NCBI GenBank assembly: GCA_010015745.1 | Contig: ML978261.1 | Span: 648-64,647 of the forward strand | DNA from: Setomelanomma holmii | Lineage: Eukaryota > Ascomycota > Dothideomycetes > Pleosporales > Phaeosphaeriaceae | DNA: 64,000 nt | Direction of reading: 5' to 3' | In this document: piece after piece, positions 51,999-63,501 of the stretch | How positions within the stretch are numbered: the first letter of the stretch is position 1 | Layout of the letters: each line of letters opens with the position of its first letter | Made by a program: the position numbers and the translations under genes | Notes under the pieces: generated by a model | Seen by the model: only the letters and a program-made list of their open reading frames with translations | Told to the model about the DNA's origin: nothing | Databases searched by the model: none

Positions 51999-53590
51999 GA
52001 TTAAAGTAATCAGAGAGTATCTCTTCTACTTGTTTACATGTGCGCAAGTTGTACCCAGCCTTGCTGCAGCATCTATAGCGCCTTTGAGTTGGCTCACTGC
52101 CCTCAGTGCGTGCGCTCTTCTTCGCCTTCTTCCTATCACTACGTGCTGCAAACTCCTTTAAGGTAGTCAAGCGCACGCTCTCTTCAGCTTTAAGGGTCCC
52201 CTCTGCCTGTATATGCTGTCTTTTGCGTGATTTACGGCGTGAGGCGGCCTTGTTAGCTGCTTGAAGCTGCTTGACTTGGCCGCGCATTAACACCAAGGAA
52301 TGCGCCATTATCTCAGCGCCTTTGGTAAGCCAATCAAGGGAGTCAACAATTGAAGTAGGCGAGCTATCTGTATGCTACTAAATCCTCTCTCGAATTAGCT
52401 TCGATTGCGACCCAAATTCTAGACTATTGCTTAGGGTTTTTGACTCCCAAGGAGCGTTGTTGACGGTATGTGGTGTGGGCATACAAAGGCGGACGTTAAG
52501 CTTCGATATCACCGCCTTTGGGTTAAGTAGAACCAAGCCAGCACCTCGAAAGCCTCCTTGTATATTGCTTTTAGTAATTGCGTCCTTAAAAGCAGTGATA
52601 AAGCAGAGCAAGAACTCAAGTTTGGTGATGTGGTTAATCTTGCTGCACATTAGGTTCTCGGCTTGGCAGCTATACGCCTTCTTCAATAGCAAGAAACATC
52701 CCACATCAAGAGGCTGCAGGAGGTGCGACGAGTGAGGAGGCATGCAGAGAGTGATAATCTTGTTATTCTTGCAGTACTGCTAGAAATCAAGCGAGTCGTG
52801 GCTCTTGTGGCCGTCGATAATGAGCAAACGTACTGTGCCAACAGTACGCTTTTTTGTATGAGCATCAAAGTGCTTCAGCCACTGCAGACCAAGCTCAATT
52901 GTCGTCCAGCTGTTCTCAGAGACTCCAATAACCCAATCGTGAGGTAGATTCTCCTCCTGGTACCAGGCAGAGAGGTGATGCTTGCCCTGGAAGATGACAA
53001 AGGGTGGGATTGCCCACCCAGTCGCGTTGATACCTTGGATCACTGTAGTCCACTCTCGATTACCCTGCTAGACCGTCTTCGGCCGTCCTCGACGCTCCGA
53101 GCCTGTGACTACTGCTCCAGTTGATATCATGCCTATCATGAAGCCTGTCTCGTCAAAGTTGTAGGTGTCTTCATCAAGAATACCGTGCTTGGCCTTCATG
53201 TTCTCTACAAGTCGGAACCAGCCTCGTATAATCTCAGGATCCTCACAGAGAGCTCTTAATAGTCGTACTTGCGATTGAACTTAACTTTGAGCTCAGGTCG
53301 ACCTTTGACAAAGGTCTCAGCCCAGTTAACGCCTACTGACCGTTGGCCACGCTCCTTGCGCAGCAGATCAGCCACATCCTTTACAGCAGCAAGCTGGGGC
53401 GGATATCCTCGCGCGTGAAGGTCAAGTATATGCTGAACAATCACGTCCACCTCAGTTGGACGAAGATTACTTGAGTTGGGTGCGCAATCGCGTCGAGAAG
53501 GAGTTCCAGTACGCTGTCAACTGAGCGTCTTTCAAGAGACCTTAAAGATATCAGCAGCGCGTCGTTTAGAGAGATTCGCATCTCGTTGGA
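51995..53590 (-). pseudogene. Pogo/Fot1 transposase remnant (CENP-B HTH, DDE)
   Basis: Read on the minus strand: a CENP-B-type helix-turn-helix (VIVQHILDLHARGYPPQ ... VNWAETFVKGRPELKVKF, about 53450-53260), then the DDE core. NFDETGFMIGMIS (about 53150) supplies the first Asp, LIIDGHKSHDS (about 52810) the second and SSHLLQPLDVG (about 52710) the third, a DDD arrangement typical of this group. A basic Lys/Arg-rich tail and a decayed zinc knuckle (CCSKAGYNLRTC, about 52055) close the protein. Stops near 53520, 53255, 53070, 52780 and 52376 break it; several replace Trp or Gln by TAG, again RIP-like. Confidence 0.88.
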
Positions 53591-53676
53591 TAGCCTGGAG
53601 CGCAAGCTACAACCGAGCCTCTTTTGAAGCTGGTAGCTGGTTAGGTTGTTGAAACATAGCGGTTCTGCTGTGCAAC

Positions 53677-53731
53677 ACGGTAGATTTTGGTGGGGGCTTG
53701 GCAGGGTGGGCCACTCGCTCGTGGAGTACGT
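53677..53731. repeat. Right terminal inverted repeat (55 bp)
   Basis: Near-perfect reverse complement of 51883-51937. Confidence 0.9.
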
Positions 53732-53873
53732 TATTACTAATAGACTTATAAATAGGAGAAAGAGATAGACTTTGAATTGATTCAGAATTAGTTTAGAATT
53801 AATTCTACAAGTACCCCACTAATAGCTACAAGTAATTAGCGCTTGCCATGTCTTGGCGACGCCATGGTCAGAC
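53732..53873. repeat. Right outer arm of the long imperfect inverted repeat
   Basis: Pairs with 51779-51882 (see that entry). AT-rich with GAATTAATTC copies; the outermost part TGCCATGTCTTGGCGACGCC (53847-53866) is the inverted counterpart of the left arm. Confidence 0.65.
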
Positions 53874-54546
53874 CGTCAGATGGCATGCCACCACCAACTT
53901 CGAAACCACCTGCGATGTTGCGTCACATCACCATCTCTCAGAAACTATCCATGAAAGACCAGACGCGGTATCTCCATCGTGCGGCGTCGGCATAGCCATA
54001 CTATGGCTTACTTACTAGACTCTTCCTTTCCTTTAGCCTGTAAAGTGAGTCGGCCTTCGAAACTTCGGAGTTCTCACCGTTGTCTGGTATGATGTCAGTG
54101 TATGGGAACATGTAAGGGCCCGAACAGCACGCGCATATACGGGAAGTGTAGCCGTGGAACGAACAATACGAGATGGGCGCAAGGCTAAACCACATGCATT
54201 GGCTCGAGCTTATGCGTGGCTTGAAGGCTTGCTCAGTCATACAGCACCTGTCCCCACGAGATACTTCACTGGCGATCCACGGCTCTGGTCAATTCCACCC
54301 TCGCTGTTCAAATCTCGATTTCACACTTGACGGGCGATGGAGAAGTCTCCACTAACCGCGCCATTCGCCCACACCTGGACGTAATGCGAAGGCTTGTGTT
54401 GATCAAGACATTTTCGACCACGGACGTGGAAATTCCCGTGCAGCATGGCTATCAAAAAGACCCTAATGTTACAAGATTTCATGATATAAGTAAGGCTAAT
54501 ATATTTGCGTTGGATTCCATTGGTAAGAGGGTAGTATGCTTTGAAG
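53874..54546. other. Intergenic region
   Basis: No gene is supported. It contains the promoter of the secreted repeat protein; short frames (54001-54240, 54327-54698) have no domain. Confidence 0.45.
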
Positions 54547-57500
54547 ATGGTCACACACCGCAGACTAGCAGTGGTAGCCACATGGTCGCTTGCTCTGCTG
54601 GCGAACATGATCCACGCACAGTCCAACTTATCTTCTTCACTCAATGCATCGACGAGCTTGTTTCTTTGGGCATCAAGTACGCGATTCTGGAACAATGACC
54701 AGGCCTCGAAGTCAGGGCTTTCGATAACGTCAACGAATCACTCACGCATTGCGTACACGAGCAAATCAACTGAAGCAGGATTGCAATCAACCGAGATGGG
54801 AAAAATTGGTCCTACTGATGCGCTCATCGCGCAAGATCGACACAACGCTACCTCGGACAAGACGTCCGACAAAACTTCGACCAACAGCACCGTCAACTCG
54901 ACCGTGAGCATTCAGGTGCTCAATACCTCACTAAATGGCGGTACCAAGACTCGAGACGCACAGGTTTACAGTTCTCAAAATGGTCCTTCACGATCGGGTC
55001 ATTCCTCTCGTTTACTAATGTCGCCAAATATCACCCCACTGAACGCATCGAGGCTGGAAATTGCTCAAAATTCCACATTCGTCCATACTTCGATTAAGTC
55101 AAGCCTTCAAACGATGAACGCTAGCTTCTCAAGTTCGACAAGCGACCGATGGGCAACATGTCCTTCCACGATATACGGCACCGACTTCTCGGTAACTATG
55201 CGCACTCTCCCACCCGAATGCGACGTGGGAGCTTCCGTCGATGACATGTTGGCTGATTTTTTTGGCAACTACGACTTTATTGATCGATGTCTAGCTCGTT
55301 GGTGCCAACAAGCCTGGTACAGCGCAATTGGTGCATACACGAGTTCAATAACTGAGATTACGTCTTACGTTATTACATGGATGGATGTCGATTTCGAGCC
55401 AGTGTACAAGAGCACACTTACAGCAAGTGATGAAGACTCGCTTGATTATTTCATCTGGGATTACAAGTGGATATATGGCACACCTAGCAGCACTACTGCA
55501 TATTGTACGTAAATATATATATACCATCTTGAACTATACCAAGCTAACTTTCGAGACACCAAATATGCGTACCAAGTAGTGAAAGCACAACGACCTTGTT
55601 GCGGTAGATGCGCCATGCTTGTAGACCATCTTCATCTACTCTACTGGCCAGACATGGCTATGGCAAACGCGTCCTATACAGCGGATGGTAAGGGAAGACC
55701 GATTGTGCCAGCAAGCTACGTGGATGACACGGGCTTCACTTTGTGAGCCTTGTTCCTTGTCCCCAGCAGACGATTCCCCTCCACAAAATGGCTGACCACG
55801 CCAATAGTGTATCCCCAAGTGTTTACTTTGCATTCACATCGCTGCGAGCTACAGATAGCTGTGGTACAATTGGAACGGTAGGTCCGTCTACTTACTGTGT
55901 CTAGCAGTCGCTAATCTTGGCCAGCATCCTGCAACACATACCATGGCATTCGATCCTAAAGAGATCAGTACTCTCTACTATAGCGAGTATCCTTATACAG
56001 CCCGACCAAGCTGTCCCAACGGCGCAGTTGTCTGGGAGAAATCAGCGACTCGGCGAATGACGTGGCCGGACTTACAGTCCGATTGTGCAACAGTGAGGCC
56101 AGGCATCAGCTTCAATCCCGACTTCGGGATGAACAGCATGTTCAATGGATGTAAGTGGCATGGCACCATTGTGACTCGTCAAAGCTGATTAGCTCAATTA
56201 GACAAGTGTTTACCGTAGTAAGTATGACCACCACATAGGTTGAGCTTGACCGAGTATCAGATTGTTTTTTTATGAACAATGGTTGCTTTTGGGGTGTCGG
56301 AGTCTCAAAAACAGCTAACGTGTCTTAATAGCATTGCAGTACCGAAAAGGATCATGGAAATGCATCCGGAGTGGGCGTCTTGTACGCCATACACAGCTGG
56401 AGGGCTTTGGGATCCGCCGATCACACTCCATCCAGGTCCGATGCTCGTACCTACCACAGCGGTGGTCTCTACTACCATTTCATCTCCCGCAGTGCCTCGC
56501 CAATCGCCCTCTATGCTTACAGTCACTGAGATGCAACCTTCTCGGACCACGTTAATCGCACCATCCGCATCAAGTGCCACTCGGCAAGAAGGCATCGGAC
56601 CTCTTATTGGTATCAGATTCCCGCTTCCAGTGTTCGTACAGCCCAACCAGGATCCGATCATTCAAGAGCCAGGTCAACCTCCCAGGTTGAACACAATCAC
56701 GTTTCCACAGCCAAGTACGTCCAACCACGAGAGCATGGTCAACCTCCCAGTTTCGGTACCTAAACCGCCACCAATAGCCTTCATTGTCAACGGCGAAGCA
56801 GTCATAGCGAACAGCATAAGCCGCTTCGTTGTTGGTAGCCAAACACTGGTGCCAGGAGGAACCATCAGTATCGGCGACACAATCGTATTCTTCGATGTCA
56901 GCGCGTCCTATGTCATTATCAATGCAACCTCAACCATACCAATCGGTCGAGTCGTCAACACTGCAAGTGGAAGTCAGCCAGTAGATGCAGCGCCCCGTGT
57001 AGAGGTCGGGATCGCCTTCGAAAATATCAGCACTGTACTACCAAATGGCCATTCAAGTGTCATCTCAGCTTTCACGACCACCATCCCCACCTTCAGCGCC
57101 GTTGCCGGCACTGGAGTGCGTACCGTCGTTGTCGGCGGAACTACGTATACCATGCCTGATGGCCAGACTACCGTGTCAGGAGGCATGACAACGCTTATAC
57201 CAGCCGGCAACGCAGAATTGCGCACTCTGCTCTTGGGCGGAACCACGCACACTCTTTCGAACGGCCAAGTCACCGTCATAGGAGGCATCACCACACTCGT
57301 ACCAGCCACGCCCATAGCATCACCATACACGACAAACATGAACCTCCTCATCGGTGACAAAACTTTCCATCTTCCCGGCGGTGGATTAACTATCTTCGGC
57401 GGCTCAAAGACCGTAGTACCAGCCATCCTAACGCCCGGCGCCGTAAGCGTAACAGTCACATTCGGTGGTCACACTTCGACTCTATCAGAAGGGCGAGTAG

Positions 57501-57769
57501 TTGTGCTTGGGGCAACTACGATGGTGGTGCCTGTGCCTACAGCGTCCAGTGAGATAAGTAGGACAGGAACGACTCCAGCTGTTGTGTTGTATGAGAAGCA
57601 GAGTTTGAGTTTTGAGAAGAGGCCAACGATGAGAGGGCCAGAGCAGACTGGCGGCACTGGTGGTAGTGCGCAGGCGACCGGGAATGTAGGTGATTGTGCA
57701 AGGATGAGTTTGGGCTTAAGACTGGTGTTTGTTGTTATTGTGTTGCAGGATTACTTGCTATGTGTCTGA
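54547..57769 (+). CDS. Large secreted Ser/Thr-rich repeat protein, likely GPI-anchored, 957 aa
   Basis: Six exons: 54547-55504, 55577-55742, 55808-55877, 55925-56150, 56202-56217 (only 16 nt) and 56332-57769; all phases agree. The N-terminus is a signal peptide (VVATWSLALLANMIHA). A Ser/Thr/Asn-rich region with many N-glycosylation sequons (about 25-190) precedes a cysteine-containing central domain (PCCGRCAMLVDHLHLLYWP, EWASCTPY). The C-terminal part has imperfect ~37-residue repeats of the pattern GGTTYTMPDGQTTVSGGMTT-(L/V)-(I/V)PA, at about 57115-57545, with four clear units. A terminal hydrophobic tail (SLGLRLVFVVIVLQDYLL) fits a GPI signal. I cannot name the family; a cell-wall or surface protein is the best inference. 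Confidence 0.85.
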
Positions 57770-58024
57770 GCGCTTGAACGATTTGGGTGTGCTGCAACGT
57801 CGACGTCTTGATCCTGGTCCTGACGGAATGGTGTATGAACTGAGGGTAATTGTTGGGAGGGTATTCTTTCATGGTGATCGCGACTTCGAAGCAGATACGC
57901 TGTGAGTCAGGCTCATTTCTGATGCTGTCTAAATCCAGAAGCCACTCAACTGAGCAGCTCAAGCACTCGCTCTTCCCTTCACCAGTCAAGCCTACCCAAC
58001 GTTCAAAGTCTTCCGTCTGAGCTC

Positions 58025-60003
58025 TTACATGTAGTACTTACAATCCGGCGCATGCGCTGAATTTCCCTCTCTCCTAATCCTATTATACTCGCTCAAACAA
58101 ATCCAACAAAACTCATACCGACACCTCGAACACGTCATATGATCGCATCCGTCATTCTTCTCAATACTATAGACACAAATCGGTCCGGGGCACTTCTTCG
58201 ACAGCTTGCCAATTGCCGCGAGACTTGCTTCTTCCTGTGCTTGCAGGTCGTGTTCTTTTTGGCCTGAAGCTCGATATTCGTATTCTTCGCACGTCTCGCC
58301 TTCGTGCCAGGTGCTCTCGTGCTTGATACATACTTTGTGGCCGCAGGAGTGGCAGGTGAAGATGTTGCCTTCTTCGCCGCTGAGATGTTCTTGGCCGGCA
58401 TCGCATGCACGGCACCATCGGAAGTTTGCTTTAGTACGTTAGTGATCTAGGACGTGAGTGCGCAGATTGTTTGGCGTGAGAGCTTACGGTCTTCGCTGAT
58501 AGCAGCTCGAGCAAGAAATGTGTCGTACTTCTGGAACATGTCTGTACTCGCAATTTGCTGGATCTCGTAGTACGTCAATCTGACTTTGCACTTTGTCTCA
58601 GGACATTTGACTCCCGCCCAATTGCTTCCCTCCAGCTGAGCCGCTATCCACCCTGTATAGCACTCGGCGCAGGTTTTTGGCGGGTGCTCACAGTCTGCAA
58701 GAGAAGGCAAGCCATTAACGGCATGACAGGTCTCGCAGACGGCGCAGATTCCGGAATTAATCGGTGTCCGTGGATTGACATTTTCTCCGTTTTGTTGTCT
58801 TCGGGCGAGATCAGCAGCTGCACATGTAGTCTTTCCATTGGTGTATGACTCCCAACCATCTTCATCGTCGATGGTATCCATGGACTCCGTCACGATCGTC
58901 GATGTCCTGGGAACATGACTGCGCCCATTGAAGAGCATTGTGTCAGAGTTTCCTGAGTAGGAATCCAGGCCTGAACCCACACTGATGAGATCTTCTCGGC
59001 TGCCACCTTGGAGTGAGCCGTCCGGTCTCGACCTGTGCAGCATTGCATATGCAGGTCCAGGTATTGACGGTTGACGTGACGCACTCATCAACCGTTCCCA
59101 GAGAAGAGAGGTAGTTCTGCGTTCCTCCTCGTCTTGCTCCTGCTGCAATCGCTGAGCAAATCGTCGGTCTAGCTCTATCTGAAGTAGGGAAGCATCTGGG
59201 CTGTCGAAAAATCGCGATTCGTTGGTCATTGGCCATGTCGACTGCTGTCGTCCCTCGGCTTCTGCAACACCAAGCGAGAGATCCGGATACGACACATCTT
59301 GCGAGCTTCGTGGGGTCAGCTCATACTCTGAGCTACTGCTAGATACGCTAGGGCTTCGTGTCCAACGGCGTCGAATGCGTACGCCTGGACTAAGCCGCCG
59401 CCGTGGAAGGGATAGCCGGCGTTTCCGTGCTGGATGATTGGGTCGGTATGGGTTGGTTGCTGGTGTCGTTCCATGGTCCGCATCCTCACTCTCACCGTCT
59501 GAATCGATCACAGTCGGGAGCTTGATTGTTTCCCTGCTTTGTGCATGTATCTGTGACTGGCGATCCGGCTGGGTCCGCGTGCGAAGTACGGTGGGCTTGT
59601 CTTGCATGGTTGATGATGTTGAGAGCGACGTTTTTGCACGATCCCAGGCGAATTGCGTGGCTTGATATGGAATTGCTGGACTGGATGATGCCCGCTGGTG
59701 TGAGAGAGGCACGGTACGGGGTGCAAACAGACTAAGCTGTACGGTTTTCTTGGGTGGTAATCTTAATCTCTCGCATCTGTCAAGAAGTCCATGCGGATCC
59801 TCTTGGGAGCGACGGGGGGATGACACGCTTGTCTTGTGACTAAGGCTTGACGGGGCTGTTTGCAAAGTAGTAGGTGAATTGATTCTCGTTGACTTGATCT
59901 CAGCCAATCTCGGAAGAGGCACGATCTCGTCGCTCTCGTTAGTCTTATTCAACTTGAGAGTTGATACAGCTTTCTTTAAACGTCGCGAGTTGTTGTTGGT
60001 CAT
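58025..60003 (-). CDS. RBR-type E3 ubiquitin ligase (RING1-IBR-RING2), 639 aa
   Basis: RBR ligases take ubiquitin from an E2 onto a RING2 cysteine, then pass it to the target. Exons 60003-58488 and 58428-58025 flank a 59 bp intron (GTAAGC, CTAAC branch, TAAAG). RING1 is at about 420-475 (CAVCETCHAVNG, CEHPPKTCAEC, CPETKC), IBR at about 507-570 (FRWCRACDAG, FTCHSCGHKVC), RING2 at about 585-620 (CPGPIC, NDGCDHMTCSRC, CWIC); the Cys in DGCDHM is the expected catalytic residue. The N-terminal 400 residues are disordered and Ser/Arg-rich. The open frame continues upstream to 60207 without an ATG and ends at a CAG acceptor-like site, so a short upstream exon may add residues; I use ATG 60003. Confidence 0.85.
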
Positions 60004-61052
60004 TGGAGATATCGTAGCGGAAGTGTGACGCGTGAGCACGTGAGGGTAGGTGACGTCGCTTGTGGCGGAGGTGGAAGGTGCGGCCGCCAACGGGTACTTG
60101 CAGTTAGGCTGATATGACCGTGGGACGTCGAAAGACTTCGCCCGTTTGGCTCTCGACGTGTTCAGCTTCCGCGATAACCGTTCACGAAGTCGTGGTTTTG
60201 GAGGCACCTGCGGTCAATCTGGCAGGTGCGATGGGAAGGAACTGCATGTCCGGTCAACCTTGGCCTTCAAGATCAATAGGGCAGCAGATATCAGAAGGAG
60301 GAACTAGAGAGCAAAGAAGAATATTAACCTTGCCAAGTTGAGCCCTGTTCAATGGTTGAGGTGACCTTTTATACTGCACCAGGCTGAGACTGGGAGATGT
60401 GGAAGCGAGGTGTCTCAACCATTAGTGGAACAACTAGAGTGGTGGAAAGCATGAGAGTGAGCAGGATCGATGCGGCAAAGATAGAAAATTGAATGTATGC
60501 ATAACGGCCATGGAAGCGTCCGGTGAACCAGAAGCAATGGGCTGCGCCAGCACCTGCTCAAGGTCACAGCAGGCTGAAGACTGCGTTGCCAAGACTAGGA
60601 TTCTCACGGCTGATTGGAAAATGCGCGGGCGATCGCTGTGGTGATGAAGAGATGCAGCTGCTTTTATGTGGTAGCCAATGATCTCAATCTAGCCCGCAGC
60701 TGAACCTTTCCTTCTCCCAACCGAATCCCTCCAGCCGCCGCTTTGTTCCAGCCTTGTCAAGTCAACGTATACCCGGACTCCAGCTGTCATAAGTCGATTC
60801 TGGATCGAATGAGAAGATAACTCGACTGGTAGTCTGCTGCTAATGCAAGCGCTGATGCCCGCAAGGTATCAGATGCGTCATAACCCAATTTATGTAGACT
60901 CCTCGCCTTGTCCGAAGTAAAACTCCTGTGGGCTTGCGCCACCGCTGATATAGCATTGTGCCAGTCCCTTTGGAAAGCCATTGTGCAAACGCTCCAACTG
61001 GTACATGCTCCGAGTTGAGCGAGAAATCAAATTGCGACATCAAATGCGCACC
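60004..61052. other. Upstream region of the RBR gene
   Basis: Coding-like sequence continues to 60207 and may belong to the RBR gene. The remainder to 61052 is intergenic, with no supported gene. Confidence 0.45.
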
Positions 61053-62769
61053 CTATAATTGTTGGGGCGTCGTTCCGACTGCGTGTGGTGGTGGTGCAGG
61101 CGCCACATCCCGCCTCTCACTCAAGTCTCCTGTGGCTGCTCCTGGAAGCTGTTGGCCAGGCGCAGGCAAATTCGCTGGTGGTGGCGGTGTTGGTTGAGGC
61201 GAGATACCTGTAGGTCGGTGGTACCCTGTGTCTGTGAAGTGACCAGACCGCATCTCGTAACCCTCATCATCTTCCGAGGAGGAGTAGTCGTATGTGTCCA
61301 TCCTCCGTTGTCCGGCAAATGGATTTGTCGATGGCATCTGATTCTGGTAGTTTGTGGCTTTAGCGGTAATGGTAGAGCCCATCGTATCAGAACGGTAGTT
61401 GCTGGATGCAATAGTGTCGCTCCGGTCAACTGCATACGGATTCTGACGCCGGCGTTGCGAGTCATGGATCTGCTGGCGGAATACGTTGCCACCATGATCG
61501 CTGTCCCCTACTACGGCTGTATTCGACGAAAATCCAGATGCCTCACCACGCTCAACGTCGATCGTGGCACCCATCGGGCGAAGTGGTTGTACATCTTCGT
61601 CTACCATGATCGTCGGGTTGGTGTTTGGCGGAGGAGCGGGTCCGCGACCCCATGCACGAATGGGGTAAGCACGTCCCTTTCTCCACGTCTCCGTCACCGG
61701 AGGGAAATATTGTCGGTATGCAGCCCACGCAACTAGTATGCCTAGCATGGCTCCTGAAATAACATCGAACGGGTGGTGGCGAGCATCCATGATACGAGTG
61801 CCAGTAATGAGCGCAGCACCAAGAGTCGGAACCATGACGAGGAAGGTTCGCCAGACTTCGCCCTTGGCGTCTAGCACATGTAGTTTTGCAGCCAGGTAGA
61901 GCGAGAGGTAGAACAAGCCAGCGAAGGATACTAATTGCCGTCAGTGTTTCTGCTTAGATTCGACCATTGATCTCATGTCCTACCGCTGCTATGTCCTGAA
62001 GGGAAGCTCTTGAACCCATCTTGCAGAATGTAATTGTCTGTCTGTTGGCAGATATCGATCGTTTGCATAGCGTACATGGTCTTGTTGACCTTGGAATCGT
62101 CGATCCAGCATCTTTGTCCTGTCAGAGCGCGCGACAAATTGCTGGCAGAATAGCTTACCGGTCGATAAGGTCTGGTCGTGGCTTTCCGATCGCATTCTTG
62201 AGAGCCCCAGTGATCGTGAAGGCTGCGCCAACGCTCAAGCCCAGCCCAAGTATACCACAATTCAGCTCCCACAGTCGGTCCTTGAACCTATATCTGCCGC
62301 TCAATCGCTTCATACCAGTGCGGTCCCCCGACGTGGAGGTTTGGTGTGAGAAGAGGCCATCGATGACCAGGGTGTAGAACGCGATTATGACGGCTGGCGC
62401 GAATATAACATAGACACACAGCCAGACAACAGGCACGCGCTCTTTGTGCGCGAATGGGTAATGCAGGGTATAGTTCTCGAGCGCGAAATGTTGGTGGAAT
62501 GGCGGTATCTTATCGACAATGGTAAAGAGTCCAATCAGGACACTGGAGGCTTGTCAGAGAGCACTTCTTGGGCAGGAGGTCGTGTGCCTTGGTTGCGCAA
62601 CGGTCTTCTTACACTATTATGAGGTAATCGATAATATATCTATTCTGGTCAGCTCTGGCTCATTGCCATGGAGGTCTAGCTCTGCATACGAGAAGATGAC
62701 CTTCTTGGGAAGTCGCTTCTTCGAGAAGGGAAGGCGCTCTGGGAGCTGGTTCGACGTCCACTTGTCCAT
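61053..62769 (-). CDS. PAP2-family lipid phosphatase (DPP1/LPP-like), 498 aa
   Basis: Five exons: 62769-62690, 62639-62613 (27 nt), 62542-62159, 62111-61984 and 61930-61053; four introns of 47-70 bp, all in frame. The enzyme removes phosphate from diacylglycerol pyrophosphate or phosphatidate in membranes. The three phosphatase motifs are present: KNAIGKPRP, then FPSGHSS, then TRIMDARHHPFDV. About six hydrophobic segments surround them (for example YIIDYLIIVVLIGLFTIV, created by splicing exons 1-3). The long C-terminal tail (about 190 residues) is Pro/Ser-rich and cytosolic, longer than in yeast Dpp1. Divergent from the next gene. Confidence 0.9.
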
Positions 62770-63501
62770 CTTGCTCTACCACATTCAACCACTCCGAATG
62801 CTTCCGAGGGGTCCTTCAGCGCAATTGCGACGCTTCTGCGATATGTACAGCAGGTGGTGAGGGGACAGCAGCGGTGCTAAACGCGGGTGTGGAGCTGATC
62901 GGGGTCCGCAATTATCAAACAGGCGACTACGACTCTCCTGGAGCGACGCGCACGAGTAGAAAGGAGAGCAAATGCAGAGACAGGGCGACGCAGCGTATAA
63001 GGAGCGAACTGTCAGCAGGCGGTGGGTTCAGCAGCGCCCAGAGACAGGCAGTGAGGGTGTCTCCAAGGTCAGGGCTGCAGCTGCAGCGAGCTCAGCGTGG
63101 CTGAGGCGCTGACATTAGTGTGGTGGCCGATGCAGTCGCTTGGCCCGTCCTCCGCCTCTTGGTGCTGCGCGCAGAGAGCTGGAAGCTAGAATTGGCTGGT
63201 GCACGCGCATCGTCAGCAAAAACTCTCCTTCTGCGGACCCCTGTGCCGCTGGTGTGTGCGTATGGCGAACGCAGCGCCTCATCGAACTTTTCTGCGTCGT
63301 TGCTACCGAACCGAGCAATATCGCGCCCGTCCAGCGACCCTGTGTGGCGCGAGCGATCTTCGCGCAGGCTAGCGCAGCACCAGGGCGATCAGCTTATTTT
63401 GTCAACACCACAGGGTCTCCGCCTCGTCTATCTATTTATGCGTTGTACATCACCGCCATTGGTCAGCGACTCACGACACAGCACCTCACATCTGGCTCAC
63501 C
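62770..63501. promoter_or_regulatory. Divergent intergenic region, PAP2 / alpha-beta hydrolase
   Basis: 732 bp between divergent starts. Open plus-strand frames here (for example 63120-63575) overlap the next gene in other frames and have no domain. Confidence 0.45.

Larger units (their letters stand above)
51883..53731 (-). mobile_element. Fot1/Pogo-type DNA transposon, 1849 bp, inactive
   Basis: The core ends are 55 bp terminal inverted repeats (51883-51937 and 53677-53731) differing at two positions and flanked by TA on both sides (51881-51882, 53732-53733), as expected for the Tc1/mariner superfamily. The interior encodes a broken minus-strand transposase with CENP-B-type HTH and a DDE domain. 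Size and layout match Fot1/Pogo elements of fungi. Stops in the transposase make it non-autonomous. Confidence 0.88.
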
